From NCBI RefSeq assembly GCF_016735515.1, contig NZ_JAERQZ010000001.1, positions 1,798,001 through 1,862,000 of the forward strand: a DNA stretch of 64,000 nt, in the 5' to 3' direction. The notes below the pieces were generated by a model that saw only the letters and a program-made list of their open reading frames with translations, ran no database searches and had not been told where the DNA came from. Shown one piece after another: positions 47,547 to 57,627 of this stretch (positions are counted from its first letter, which is position 1; each line of letters opens with the position of its first letter). This DNA is from Piscinibacter sp. HJYY11. GTDB taxonomy: Bacteria; Pseudomonadota; Gammaproteobacteria; Burkholderiales; Burkholderiaceae_C. A program made the position numbers and the translations under genes.

Positions 47547-48437
47547 ATGCACACACTCGCAAGCACCGGCCGACGGGCCAGCCTCTTCGTGATGAGCCTC
47601 GCGCTGGCCGGCTGCGCCTCGGGCCTCAACAAGCTCAAGCCCTCGTCCACCTTCGCCTTCACCGAAGGCGTGAGCTACGGCCCCAACCCGCGCCAGAAGG
47701 TCGACATCTACCGCCCCGCCACCCCGGCCCCGGCCGGTGGCTGGCCGGTGGTGGTCTTCTTCTACGGCGGCTCCTGGCACTGGGGCAACCGGGCCGAATA
47801 CACCTTTGCCGGCGAAGCGCTGGCCTCGCGCGGCGTGCTGACGCTGATCGCCGACTACCGGCTGTACCCGGAGGTGCGCTTCCCCGATTTCCTGGACGAC
47901 AGCGCCATGGCCACCGCTTATGCACTGCGCGAAGCCGCGCGGCTCGGCGGCGACCCGAAGCGGGTGTACGTGATGGGCCACAGCGCCGGCGCCTACAACG
48001 CCGCGATGGTGGCTCTCGACGAACGCTGGCTCAAGGCCCAGGGCCAGTCACCCGCCTCGCTCGCCGGCTGGATCGGCCTGGCCGGGCCGTACGAGTTCCT
48101 GCCGATCTCCAACCCGCAGGCGCAGGTCGTGTTCCATCACCCTGACTACCCGCCCGGCACGCAGCCCATCGACTACGTGCGGCGTGGCACGCCACGCGCC
48201 TTCCTCGGCGCGGCACACAACGACCACCTGGTCAACCCGGTGCGCAACACCGAGCAGATGGCCGAGCGCATGAAGGCCGCCGGCATCCCGGTGCAGCTCA
48301 AGCTCTACGACGGCGTGGACCACGTGACGCTGGTCGCGTCGATGGCGTGGTCGCTGCGCTGGATGTCGAGCGTGCTCGACGACGTGAGCGCGTTCATGCG
48401 GCAGGAGCCCCAGGCGCCATCGACCGCCTCCAGATGA
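47547..48437 (+). CDS. Alpha/beta-hydrolase lipoprotein
   Basis: A 296-residue esterase/lipase-like protein with a lipoprotein signal (LALAGCAS, Cys25). The BD-FAE/hormone-sensitive-lipase look is clear: VVVFFYGGSWHWG oxyanion region, DYRLYPEVRFP, nucleophile GHSAGAY, and late Asp/His (DGVDHVTLV). It follows argH by 45 bp. The substrate is unknown. ATG 47547 is chosen because it precedes a complete signal peptide; an upstream TTG at 47526 is unlikely. Confidence 0.88.
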   Translation: MHTLASTGRRASLFVMSLALAGCASGLNKLKPSSTFAFTEGVSYGPNPRQKVDIYRPATPAPAGGWPVVVFFYGGSWHWGNRAEYTFAGEALASRGVLTLIADYRLYPEVRFPDFLDDSAMATAYALREAARLGGDPKRVYVMGHSAGAYNAAMVALDERWLKAQGQSPASLAGWIGLAGPYEFLPISNPQAQVVFHHPDYPPGTQPIDYVRRGTPRAFLGAAHNDHLVNPVRNTEQMAERMKAAGIPVQLKLYDGVDHVTLVASMAWSLRWMSSVLDDVSAFMRQEPQAPSTASR

Positions 48438-48441
48438 CAAG

Positions 48442-48463
48442 AGCCGCCCACGGGCGGCTGTTT
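48442..48463. terminator. Bidirectional hairpin terminator
   Basis: An 8-bp stem AGCCGCCC/GGGCGGCT with a 2-base loop, then GTTT on the plus strand. It lies between the convergent hydrolase and substrate-binding protein genes. Confidence 0.6.
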
Positions 48464-48482
48464 CACGTCGACGACCCAACGA

Positions 48483-49703
48483 TCAGTCGTTCGCGCCGAT
48501 CAGTTCGCCGAACAGCTCCCACTGGGTGCCGTTGAACTTGGCCAGCTGGCCCTGTTCCATCAGGTTGTAGTCGGTCGGCGAGGTGTTGATCGTCATGCCC
48601 GGCAGCAGCAGCGGCAGCCGAAAGTTCTTCAGGTTGGCGGCCTGCTTCATCACGTTCTCGCGGGTGAGGTCGTTGCCGCACTGCTTGAGCACCTGAACCA
48701 GGGTCTGCGCAGTCAGGTACGCATAGAGGTTGCTGGCGTCCTTGGGGTCGCCCTCCTTGTAGTAGCGGCCCATGAAGGCGCGCCACTCCAGCATGGCCGG
48801 GTCGTCCTTCCACTGCGGGTCGTTCTGGTCCTTGTAGTACTGCAGCGTGATGAGGTCCTTCGACTTGTCGAGCCCCGCCGGTGTGAGCACCGAGCCGATC
48901 GAGGCACCCACGTTGTTGAGGATGTGCAGCGGCTTCCAGCCCGAATCGAAGGCCTTGCGGATGGCCTGGGCCGCGAACTTCGGCGTGGTGATGTTGATGA
49001 AGGTGTCGGCGCCCGAGGCCTGCAACGTGAGGATCTGCGAATCGACCGTCGGGTCGGAGACCTCGTAGGTGGCCTCCTTCACCACCATGGTCGCGGCCTT
49101 GGCACCCAGGCCGTCCTTCACACCCTTCAGCACGTCTTTGCCGAAGTCGTCGTTCTGGTAGAGGATCGCGATCTTGGCGTTGGGCTTGTTCTTCAGCAGC
49201 CACTTCGCGTAGATCATGCCCTCCGACTGGTAGCTGATGTTCCAGCCGATGGTCCAGGGGTGGTTCTTCGGGTCGGCCCATTTGGTGGCGCCCGTGGCGA
49301 GGAAGAGGTGCGGCACCTTCTTCGCGTTCATGTACTTGTGGATGGCGCTGTTCGGCGCCGTGCCGAGCGTGTTGAAGGTGGCGAGCACCTCGTCCTGCTC
49401 GACCAGCTTTCGGATCTGCTCCACGGTCTTGGGCGGGCTGTAGCCGTCGTCCAGGCTGATCAGGTTGATCTTGCGGCCGTTGATGCCACCCTGCTCGTTG
49501 ATCATCCTGAAGTAGGCCTGGTGCAGCTTGCCGATCGTGCCGTAGGCCGATGCGGGCCCGCTGTAGGGCTGCGACTGGCCGATCTTGATCTCGGTGTCGC
49601 TGGCGCCGGGGCCGTACTTGCCCGCGGCCATCACGCCCACGCTGAAAACCAGCGACGCGGACGCCGCCACCCACTGCGCAAGGTTCAAGGTTCTCGATGT
49701 CAT
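48483..49703 (-). CDS. Branched-chain amino-acid ABC transporter substrate-binding protein
   Basis: A periplasmic binding protein of 406 residues with signal peptide (WVAASASLVFSVGVMAAG, cleaved near residue 26) and the type I fold typical of LivJ/LivK-like proteins (IKIGQSQPYSGPASAYG start; NEQGGINGRKINL). I start at ATG 49703 with GGAAG upstream. It is the last gene of the livGFHM cluster, about 80 bp after livM. Such proteins bind amino acids, amides or aromatic acids; the ligand is not certain. Confidence 0.93.
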   Translation of the reverse strand: MTSRTLNLAQWVAASASLVFSVGVMAAGKYGPGASDTEIKIGQSQPYSGPASAYGTIGKLHQAYFRMINEQGGINGRKINLISLDDGYSPPKTVEQIRKLVEQDEVLATFNTLGTAPNSAIHKYMNAKKVPHLFLATGATKWADPKNHPWTIGWNISYQSEGMIYAKWLLKNKPNAKIAILYQNDDFGKDVLKGVKDGLGAKAATMVVKEATYEVSDPTVDSQILTLQASGADTFINITTPKFAAQAIRKAFDSGWKPLHILNNVGASIGSVLTPAGLDKSKDLITLQYYKDQNDPQWKDDPAMLEWRAFMGRYYKEGDPKDASNLYAYLTAQTLVQVLKQCGNDLTRENVMKQAANLKNFRLPLLLPGMTINTSPTDYNLMEQGQLAKFNGTQWELFGELIGAND

Positions 49704-49785
49704 GTCGCTTCCTTTCGAACGTTCAACGAACACACATGGCGCGACCCGGGGCGCTTCCCATCAACGCGCGGGCCTGGAAGAGGGT

Positions 49786-50769
49786 CTACTGAGTAACCCG
49801 CCCTCGTAGAAACCGAGCCCTCAGGATCCGGATCAGGCCGGCCACGCCTGTGGGCATCACGTACATGAAGACGATGAGGAACACGCCGTAGATGGCCCAG
49901 GGCGCAGACTTGCTGATCTCGTCGGCCACGTTCGGGATGAACTGGATGAAGAGCGCGCCGAAGATCGCGCCGGGGATCGACGCCAGTCCGCCGATCACCA
50001 CGCCGATGAAGAGGCTGAATGACAGGAAGGGGCCGAAGGAATCAGGCGCGACGAACTGCACCGCGATCGCGCCCAAGGCGCCCGCGATGCCGGTGTACAT
50101 GGCCGACACGCCGAAGGTGAGCGACTTGTACATCGCAGCGTTCACCCCCATCGCCCGCGCGGCGATCGGCTGGTCGCGCAGGGCCACCATCGCGCGGCCG
50201 ATGCGGCCTCGCAGCAGGTTCCACGCGACGAAGAAGAGCAGCACCGTCCAGGCGAGGATGAAGAAGTACAGCCAGCGGTCCTGCGAGAGGCCGGTCCATT
50301 CCGGCGCATCGGGCTTCATGATGACGAGGCCTTGCGAGCCGCCCGTCCACTGCTCGAAGGCCTTGTGTTTCAAGAGCTGCGGCATCGCGATGCCGAGCGC
50401 CAGCGTGGCGATGGCGAGGTACAAACCTTCGAGCCGCAGCGCCGGCAGGCCGAACAGGAAGCCCGCGATCAGGCACACCAGCCCGGCGATCGGGATGGTG
50501 GCCCAGTAGGGCATGCCGGCCTTGTCCATCAGCACCGCCGCCACGTAGGCGCCGATCGCATAGAAGGCGCCGTGGCCGAGCGAGATCTGCCCGTTGAAAC
50601 CCATCAGCATGTTGAGCCCGAGGATCGCGATGGCGTAGCAGAGCGCGAGCGCGAGCTGGAACACGCGGTAGTTGGGGATGAAGAGCGGCACGACGATCGC
50701 GATGGCGAGCAGCACGCCGAGGCCGATCCACTGGTTGCGGCTGAGCGCAGGCTTCTGGGTGGTGGTCAT
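49786..50769 (-). CDS. livM: Branched-chain amino-acid ABC permease LivM
   Basis: An integral membrane permease of 327 residues with eight to ten hydrophobic segments and the family motif GLNMLMGFNGQISLGHGAFYAIGAY near 50-74. It pairs with LivH. It starts 12 bp after the livH stop on the minus strand. Confidence 0.95.
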   Translation of the reverse strand: MTTTQKPALSRNQWIGLGVLLAIAIVVPLFIPNYRVFQLALALCYAIAILGLNMLMGFNGQISLGHGAFYAIGAYVAAVLMDKAGMPYWATIPIAGLVCLIAGFLFGLPALRLEGLYLAIATLALGIAMPQLLKHKAFEQWTGGSQGLVIMKPDAPEWTGLSQDRWLYFFILAWTVLLFFVAWNLLRGRIGRAMVALRDQPIAARAMGVNAAMYKSLTFGVSAMYTGIAGALGAIAVQFVAPDSFGPFLSFSLFIGVVIGGLASIPGAIFGALFIQFIPNVADEISKSAPWAIYGVFLIVFMYVMPTGVAGLIRILRARFLRGRVTQ

Positions 50770-50781
50770 CTTCTTATCCCC

Positions 50782-51651
50782 TCAGACGCGCGAAACGTGG
50801 ACCTTGCCGAACAGGCCCGAAGGCTTGAGCACCAGCACCGCCACGATCAGCACCAGGGCGACGGTGTGCTTGAGCTCGGTGCCCAGGTACAGGCCGACCA
50901 CGTTTTCCAGCACGCCCACGATGAAGCCGCCGATCACCGCGCCCCACGGGTTCTCGATGCCGCCGAGCAGCGCGCCAGCAAAGGCGTAGAGCAGTACGCC
51001 GCCCATCATGTTGGGCTCGAGGAAGACGACCGGCGCCACCATCATCCCGGCGATGGCACCGATGGCGGCCGCCAGGCCCCAGCCCAGCGCCAGCATCCAG
51101 CCCACGCGCACGCCGACGAGCCGGGCCGACACCGGGTTCTGCGCCGCCGAGCGCATGGCCAGGCCCAGCGGCGTGAAGCGGAAGAAGACGAAGAGCAGCG
51201 CCAGCAGCACGAGCGTGATGCCCATCGAGCCGATCTCGTGCGACGACATGTAGCGGTTGCCGAAGAACGGCTGCTCCGGGAAAGGGCTCGCGAACGGCTT
51301 GATCGTGTGGCCGAAGGTCCAGCCGGCCACGCTGTTGAAGATGACGAGCAGGCCGATGAAGACCGTGACCACCGACAGCACCGGCGCGTTTTCCACCGGG
51401 CGGATGATGATGCGCTCGATCGCGATGCCCGCGACGAAGGCGATGAGCGTGGTGAGGAAGAAGGTCACCCAGTACGGCAGGCCGGCCTGCATGAGCGCCC
51501 ACGCGAGGTAGGTGGCGAACATCGCCATCTCCCCCTGCGCGAAATTGATCTCGTGGGTGGCCTGGTAGATCATGACCAGCGCGAGCGCCATGCTGGCGTA
51601 GATGCCCCCGGTGGCCAGGCCCGACAGCACTTGATGGATCAGCAGGTCCAT
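50782..51651 (-). CDS. livH: Branched-chain amino-acid ABC permease LivH
   Basis: An integral membrane permease of 289 residues with the LivH look: QVLSGLATGGIYASMALALVMIY at the start and EINFAQGEMAMF (about 33-44). Eight or so membrane segments. It follows livF by 6 bp and precedes livM. Confidence 0.95.
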   Translation of the reverse strand: MDLLIHQVLSGLATGGIYASMALALVMIYQATHEINFAQGEMAMFATYLAWALMQAGLPYWVTFFLTTLIAFVAGIAIERIIIRPVENAPVLSVVTVFIGLLVIFNSVAGWTFGHTIKPFASPFPEQPFFGNRYMSSHEIGSMGITLVLLALLFVFFRFTPLGLAMRSAAQNPVSARLVGVRVGWMLALGWGLAAAIGAIAGMMVAPVVFLEPNMMGGVLLYAFAGALLGGIENPWGAVIGGFIVGVLENVVGLYLGTELKHTVALVLIVAVLVLKPSGLFGKVHVSRV

Positions 51652-51657
51652 GTTGTT

Positions 51658-52374
<717 letters not shown>

Positions 52375-52453
52375 GTTGACCCCTCGCCTGTCGAGTACGC
52401 CAGTCGATCCCCCGAGGGGATGAGCCCGGCTTCGGGCGGCCGTGCGCTCGGGC

Positions 52454-53272
52454 TCATGCGGCCTCCGCCCCGAGGTAGGCCTTGATGACCTCGGCGTTCG
52501 CCTGCACTTCAGCCGGCGTGCCGTCGGCGATCTTGCGGCCGAAATTGAGCGCGACGACCTGGTCGGACACACGCATCACCAGGTTCATGTGGTGCTCCAC
52601 CAGCAGGATGGTCAGCTTGAGTTCGTCGCGGATGCGGCGCAGCAGGTCCATCAGCGCGCCCACCTCCTCGTGGTTGAGGCCACCGGCCGGCTCGTCGAGC
52701 AGCAGCAGCTTGGGCTGGGTGACGAGCGCGCGAGCGAACTCGACGCGCTTCTGCGTGCCGAAGGGCAGGTCGGCCACCACGGTCTGGGCGAACGGGCCGA
52801 GCTCCAGCAGTGCGATCACCTGCTCCACGTGCTCGCGCAGGCGCTGCTCCTCGCGGCGCACGCTGGGCAGGCGGAAGGCATTGGAGAGGTAGCCGGTGCT
52901 CGTGCGGCTGTGGCCGCCGAGCATCACGTTCTGGTGCACGGTCATCGTGCGGAAGAGCGCAAGGTTCTGGAAGGTGCGGCCGATGCCCATCGCGGCAATG
53001 CCGTGCGAGGGCACGTCGGTCAGCGAGCGCCCTTCGAAGGCGATGCGCCCTTCGCTGAACTCGTAGAGCCGCGACAGGCAGTTGAACAGCGTCGTCTTGC
53101 CCGCGCCGTTGGGGCCGATCAGGCCGACGATCTTGCCGGCCTCGACCCGGAACGAGACCTTGTCCAAGGCCGTGATGCCACCGAAGCGAACCGTGACGTC
53201 GCTGACGTCCAGAAGCGGTGGTGTGGTGCTCGCGTCGATTCGAACTCTCCCCAATGAATCGCTGTTCCGCAA
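52454..53272 (-). CDS. livG: Branched-chain amino-acid ABC ATPase LivG
   Basis: An ABC ATPase with Walker A GPNGAGKTT, GRTFQNLALF and Walker B LLLLDEPAGG, followed by the LivG-type VEHHMNLVM. It is the first gene of the five-gene transporter unit. No ATG is available at a plausible place: the frame opens with TTG at 53272 and a second TTG at 53254, both before the conserved DVSDVTVRFGG. The start given is the longest; the true start is uncertain by six codons. Confidence 0.92.
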   Translation of the reverse strand: MRNSDSLGRVRIDASTTPPLLDVSDVTVRFGGITALDKVSFRVEAGKIVGLIGPNGAGKTTLFNCLSRLYEFSEGRIAFEGRSLTDVPSHGIAAMGIGRTFQNLALFRTMTVHQNVMLGGHSRTSTGYLSNAFRLPSVRREEQRLREHVEQVIALLELGPFAQTVVADLPFGTQKRVEFARALVTQPKLLLLDEPAGGLNHEEVGALMDLLRRIRDELKLTILLVEHHMNLVMRVSDQVVALNFGRKIADGTPAEVQANAEVIKAYLGAEAA

Positions 53273-53434
53273 AGCAAAACAACGTTCTTCGCGTTCCGTC
53301 CTTCAGAGCGAAGGCGTGCGCAATTTAGTGTGGAGTTCTTGGCGGGGGCAGAGGGGTGTTTCCCGTAAGGGGCGGCCCAGGGAGTTGTTTTCCTAGGCCG
53401 TAGTTCCGCGACGTGGAATCGAAACGCGTGCCCG

Positions 53435-53468
53435 GAACACGAGTTCATCGTGCACCTGCATGACCATC
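53435..53468 (-). repeat. Near-copy of a polA 3'-end segment
   Basis: This 34-bp sequence matches 32 of 34 bases of 54277-54310 within polA, in the same orientation. It would encode the polymerase motif C (VMQVHDELVF). It lies beyond the DUF3304-type gene in the livG leader region and is not part of a full gene. Confidence 0.8.
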
Positions 53469-53496
53469 GAGGTGCGCCGTTGTTGCGCAGCCGCGC

Positions 53497-54042
53497 TCAG
53501 TTGTCGGTCCCGCCCGTGCGGCACTCGGCCTTGTCGCCCTCGACCGGAGAGACAGTCGCCACCGAGCGCGTCAGGCGCGGATAGCCCTGCGCCGTCGTGA
53601 CCTCCACCCGGTCGTCGGGCAGGAAGTGCACGGCCAACGCGTCGGGCTGCTCCACGGCATGGCGCTCGATCCGCACGGTGCGGCTGCACCAGTGCTCGCG
53701 CCCGTCGACCACCCGCGCCCAGGCGACCTGCAGCTGCTCGGGCAGCGGCCCATTGCGGCGCAACGCCAGGCAGCAGACGGTGCGGCCGCTCGCCGCGCGC
53801 GGCGCCGTGACCCGCACCTTCGTGGCGCCGTCGACGCTGACCCAGAACTGGTCGATGTAGGCGTCGGTGTAGTTGAAGCCATGGATGGCGACGAGCCTTG
53901 GCGTCTCGGCCGCCGCCTCGGCCGGTACGGCCGGTGGGTGCGAGCAGCCGGCCTGCCCGATCGCGACGGCCACCACCATCACGCCCAGCCCCCGGCCCGC
54001 CAGGCGCCTGGCGGGCTGTCCTTCGAATCTCACGAGTGTCAT
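53497..54042 (-). CDS. DUF3304-type lipoprotein
   Basis: A 181-residue lipoprotein with a lipobox (IGQAGC, Cys33 region). The mature part has VAIHGFNYTDAYIDQFWVS, a segment rich in Ala/Arg, then CCLAL and W-containing motifs, matching what I recall of DUF3304 proteins, which are common in Burkholderiales and sometimes linked to secretion-system loci. No function is known. ATG 54042 follows GGGAG. The gene lies between polA and the polA-like repeat. Confidence 0.75.
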   Translation of the reverse strand: MTLVRFEGQPARRLAGRGLGVMVVAVAIGQAGCSHPPAVPAEAAAETPRLVAIHGFNYTDAYIDQFWVSVDGATKVRVTAPRAASGRTVCCLALRRNGPLPEQLQVAWARVVDGREHWCSRTVRIERHAVEQPDALAVHFLPDDRVEVTTAQGYPRLTRSVATVSPVEGDKAECRTGGTDN

Positions 54043-54147
54043 CACACCGCTCCCTTGTCTTGTTAAAGCTCTTGGAGCGAGCGATTGTGGGCCGCGGGGC
54101 GCGGCCGGATACTGCAAGTTCTTACATGCGGGCGTGTGCCGCGGCGC

Positions 54148-56919
54148 TCAGTGGGCTTCGTCCCAGTTCGGGCCGACCCCCACCTCGGCGAGCAAGGGCA
54201 CCTTGAGCTGAGCGACGCCGGCCATGAGGCGTGGCACTTCGGCGCGCACCCAGTCGATCTCGGCCTCGGGCACTTCGAACACCAGTTCGTCGTGCACCTG
54301 CATGACCATCAGCGTCTTCTTCTGCTGCTCGTCGAGCGCGGCCTGCACCGCGATCATCGCGAGCTTCACGAGGTCGGCCGCGGTGCCCTGCATCGGCGCG
54401 TTGATCGCCTGCCGCTCGGCGCCGGCCTTGCGCGGGCCGCTGCCGCCGTTGATCTCGGGCAGGTAGATGCGACGGCCGAAGAGCGTCTCGACATAACCTT
54501 TTTCCCTAGCGGATTCCTTGGTCTCGTCCATGTAGCGCTTCACGCCGGGGTAGCGGGTGAAGTAGCGGTCGATGTACTGCGTGGCCGCGCTGCGCTCGAT
54601 GCCCAGGCTGGAGGCGAGGCCGAAGGCGCCCATGCCGTAGATGAGGCCGAAGTTGATGGTCTTCGCGTAGCGGCGCTGCTCGCTCGTCACCGCCTCGGGC
54701 TGGATGCCGAAGACTTCGCTTGCGGTGGCGCGGTGCACGTCCATGCCTTCGGCAAAGGCCTTGAGCAGGTTCTCGTCGCCGGAGATGTCGGCCATGATGC
54801 GCAGCTCGATCTGCGAGTAATCGGCGCTGACAATCACGCTGCCCGGCGGCGCGATGAAGGCCTCGCGCACACGCCGGCCTTCCGCGGTGCGGATGGGGAT
54901 GTTCTGCAGGTTCGGCTCGTTGCTCGAGAGCCGCCCCGTCACCGCCACCGCCTGGGCGTAGTTGGTGTGCACACGGCCGGTCTTGGGGTTGACCATCAGC
55001 GGCAGCTTGTCGGTGTAGGTGCCCTTGAGCTTCGACAGCGAGCGGTGCTCCAGCAGCTTGGCGGGCAGGGGGTAGTCCTCGGCCAGCTTGTCGAGCACTT
55101 CTTCGTCGGTGCTGGGCGAGCCGCTGGCGGTCTTCTTGATGACCGGCAGGCCGAGCTTGCCGAAGAGGATCTCGCCGATCTGCTTGGGGCTGCCCATGTT
55201 GAAGGGCTGGCCGGCGATCTCGTGGGCCTCGCGTTCGAGCTGCAGCATGCGCTCGCCGAGCTGCTGGCTCTGCTGCGCCAGGCGTGCCGGGTCGATCAGC
55301 ACGCCGTTGCGCTCGATGCGCTGCAGGATGTGCGTGACCGGCATCTCGATCTTCTCGTAGACGAAACGCAGGCCCTTGTCCGCCTCGACCTGGGGCCACA
55401 GCGTCTGGTGCACCTGCAGCGTCATCTCGCTGTCTTCGCACGAGTACTCGGCGGCGCGCTCGATGTCGACCTGGGCGAACGGGATCTGGTGCGCGCCCTT
55501 GCCGCACACGTCTTCATAGGAGAGGCCGGCGCGGCCCAGGTGGCGCTGGGCCTGGCTGTCGAGGCTGTGAGGCTTGTGGGCTTCGAGCACGTAGCTCTGC
55601 AGCATCGTGTCGTGCACGTAGCCCTGCACGGTGATGCCGGCGTTGGCAAACACGTGGCTGTCGTACTTGAGGTTCTGGCCGATCTTGGGGGCATCGGCGT
55701 TTTCCAGCCAGGGCTTCAGGCGGGCCAGCACCGTCTCGATGGGCAGCTGGTCGGGCGCGCCAGCGTAGCTGTGGCGCAGCGGGATGTAGCAGGCCTCGCC
55801 CGGGCTCACGCTCATGGAGATGCCGACGATCTGCGCCACCATCGGGTCGAGCGAGTCGGTCTCGGTGTCGATGGCCGCGAGCGGTGCCGACTCGACCTTG
55901 TCGGCCCAGAGCTCCAGGTCCTCGGGTGTGAGCACCGTCGTGTAGCTTCTGTTGATGGCCTCGCGCGCGAGCATGGGCGTCGGGTTGTCGAGCACGGCGG
56001 GCGCTGCCGCCGGGGCCGCGCCGCCGCCGAGCGCCTCTTCGAGCTCGCGCTTCCAGGTCTTGAAGCCGTAGCGCGTGTAGAACTCGAGCAGCGCCTCGCG
56101 GTTGACCGGCTTCAGCGCCAGCGATTCGAGCGCCGGCCAGCCGGGCACGTGCTCGGCGAAGTCGCAATCGGTCTTCACCGTCACGAGCTTGCGGCCCATC
56201 GGCAGCCAGTCCAGCGCCTTGCGCAGGTTTTCGCCGGCCACGCCCTTCACCTTGTCGGCCGCGGCGATCACGCCGTCGAGCGAGCCGTGCTCGGTGATCC
56301 ATTTCGCAGCAGTCTTGGGGCCAACCTTCTCGACACCCGGCACGTTGTCGACCGCATCGCCCATCAGCGTCAGGTAGTCGACGATGCGCTCGGGCGGCAC
56401 GCCGAACTTCTCGGTCACGCCGGCCACGTCGAGCTTCTCGTTGCTCATGGTGTTGATGAGCGTCACGTGCTCGTTGACGAGCTGGGCCAGGTCCTTGTCG
56501 CCGGTGGAGATGATCACCTTCTGCCCGGCCTTCGCCGCGATGCACGAGAGCGTGCCGATCACGTCGTCGGCCTCCACGCCCTCGACCATCATCACGGGCC
56601 AGCCGAGCAGCTTCACCACCTCGTGGATGGGCTCGATCTGTTGCACCAGCGGCTCGGGCATGGGCGAACGCTGGGCCTTGTACTCGGGATACCAGTCGTC
56701 GCGGAACGTCTTGCCCGGCGCGTCGAACACGCACACGGCGTGCGAGGGTTTCACGTCCTGCACCGCCTTCTTCATCATCGCCACCATGCCGTGGATGGCC
56801 CCGGTGGGCACGCCGTTCGGCCCGCGCAGGTCGGGCAGCGCGTGGTAGGCACGGTAGAGGTAGCTGGAGCCATCGACCAGCAGCAGCGGGCCGTCGTTCA
56901 GGAGGGGGGCGTCGTTCAT
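54148..56919 (-). CDS. polA: DNA polymerase I
   Basis: DNA polymerase I fills gaps and removes RNA primers. The 923-residue product from ATG 56919 (MNDAPLLNDG) has the 5'-3' nuclease (about 15-290), a 3'-5' exonuclease domain with its acidic residues kept (IDTETDSLD near 355), and the polymerase domain with motif A VSADYSQIELR, motif B KTINFGLIYG and motif C VMQVHDELVFE. A longer frame to 57072 has no family support. Confidence 0.98.
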   Translation of the reverse strand: MNDAPLLNDGPLLLVDGSSYLYRAYHALPDLRGPNGVPTGAIHGMVAMMKKAVQDVKPSHAVCVFDAPGKTFRDDWYPEYKAQRSPMPEPLVQQIEPIHEVVKLLGWPVMMVEGVEADDVIGTLSCIAAKAGQKVIISTGDKDLAQLVNEHVTLINTMSNEKLDVAGVTEKFGVPPERIVDYLTLMGDAVDNVPGVEKVGPKTAAKWITEHGSLDGVIAAADKVKGVAGENLRKALDWLPMGRKLVTVKTDCDFAEHVPGWPALESLALKPVNREALLEFYTRYGFKTWKRELEEALGGGAAPAAAPAVLDNPTPMLAREAINRSYTTVLTPEDLELWADKVESAPLAAIDTETDSLDPMVAQIVGISMSVSPGEACYIPLRHSYAGAPDQLPIETVLARLKPWLENADAPKIGQNLKYDSHVFANAGITVQGYVHDTMLQSYVLEAHKPHSLDSQAQRHLGRAGLSYEDVCGKGAHQIPFAQVDIERAAEYSCEDSEMTLQVHQTLWPQVEADKGLRFVYEKIEMPVTHILQRIERNGVLIDPARLAQQSQQLGERMLQLEREAHEIAGQPFNMGSPKQIGEILFGKLGLPVIKKTASGSPSTDEEVLDKLAEDYPLPAKLLEHRSLSKLKGTYTDKLPLMVNPKTGRVHTNYAQAVAVTGRLSSNEPNLQNIPIRTAEGRRVREAFIAPPGSVIVSADYSQIELRIMADISGDENLLKAFAEGMDVHRATASEVFGIQPEAVTSEQRRYAKTINFGLIYGMGAFGLASSLGIERSAATQYIDRYFTRYPGVKRYMDETKESAREKGYVETLFGRRIYLPEINGGSGPRKAGAERQAINAPMQGTAADLVKLAMIAVQAALDEQQKKTLMVMQVHDELVFEVPEAEIDWVRAEVPRLMAGVAQLKVPLLAEVGVGPNWDEAH
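54277..54310 (-). repeat. polA segment repeated downstream
   Basis: Partner of the 34-bp direct repeat at 53435-53468. It encodes polymerase motif C within polA. Confidence 0.8.
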
Positions 56920-57079
56920 GGCGCGGATTGTCGGGGAAGCGCTTCGCCCTGCCGGACTGCTGACATTCCCCATGCGGGTGCGCCCGCCGTCCGCCATCAA
57001 CGCGAAGACGGCCATCGATGAGGTGCCCGTGATAATGGCGCCCCCGCGGAGGGCGGGGTACACAGAGAACACCCATCAC

Positions 57080-57625
57080 ATGACCCGATTCATCACCGGC
57101 CTGGCCGTCGCAGCAGCGGCCGCGACCCTCTCATCCACCGCCATGGCGCAGGCGTATCTCGGCGCTGCCGGAGGGCGCGGCACGATCCCGGTGGACTGCG
57201 CAGGCCTCACCTCCTGCGACAAGAAGGGCGACGCCACCCGATTCCTCTTGGGCTACCGTTTCGCTCCCGGCATTGCCGTGGAGTTCGGTGTCAGCGATTT
57301 CGGTACCGCCAAGCAGGCCTTCGGCAGCGCCACCGCCGACATCACGGTGGCGGCCTTCACGCTGGGCGTGGCGGGCGATGCACCGTTCGGCCGATGGGCC
57401 GGCCTCACGAGCCGCGTCGGCTTGGCCCGCCTGAAGACGGAGGTCACCTCGTTCGGCCTCCACCAGAGCGACACCAACACCGCGCCCTATGTGGGGGTCG
57501 GCCTCTACGTTGCCCCGTGGCAGAACATCCGCATCGAGCTCGGACTCGACATGAGCCGCGCCGAGCTCAACGGCGACAAGGGCGACGTCCGCGCGGTGTT
57601 GCTCGGCGTGCGCGCGCTGTTCTAG
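57080..57625 (+). CDS. Small outer-membrane beta-barrel protein
   Basis: A 181-residue protein with signal peptide (cleavage after MAQA, about residue 24) and alternating amphipathic strands ending in the barrel-type C-terminal aromatic (GVRALF), typical of OmpA/OmpW-like small barrels. YLGAAGGRG near the start and LLGYRFAPGIAVEFGVSDFG fit this class. One cysteine pair (DCAGLTSC) is present. It diverges from polA. Confidence 0.8.
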   Translation: MTRFITGLAVAAAAATLSSTAMAQAYLGAAGGRGTIPVDCAGLTSCDKKGDATRFLLGYRFAPGIAVEFGVSDFGTAKQAFGSATADITVAAFTLGVAGDAPFGRWAGLTSRVGLARLKTEVTSFGLHQSDTNTAPYVGVGLYVAPWQNIRIELGLDMSRAELNGDKGDVRAVLLGVRALF

Positions 57626-57627
57626 GG

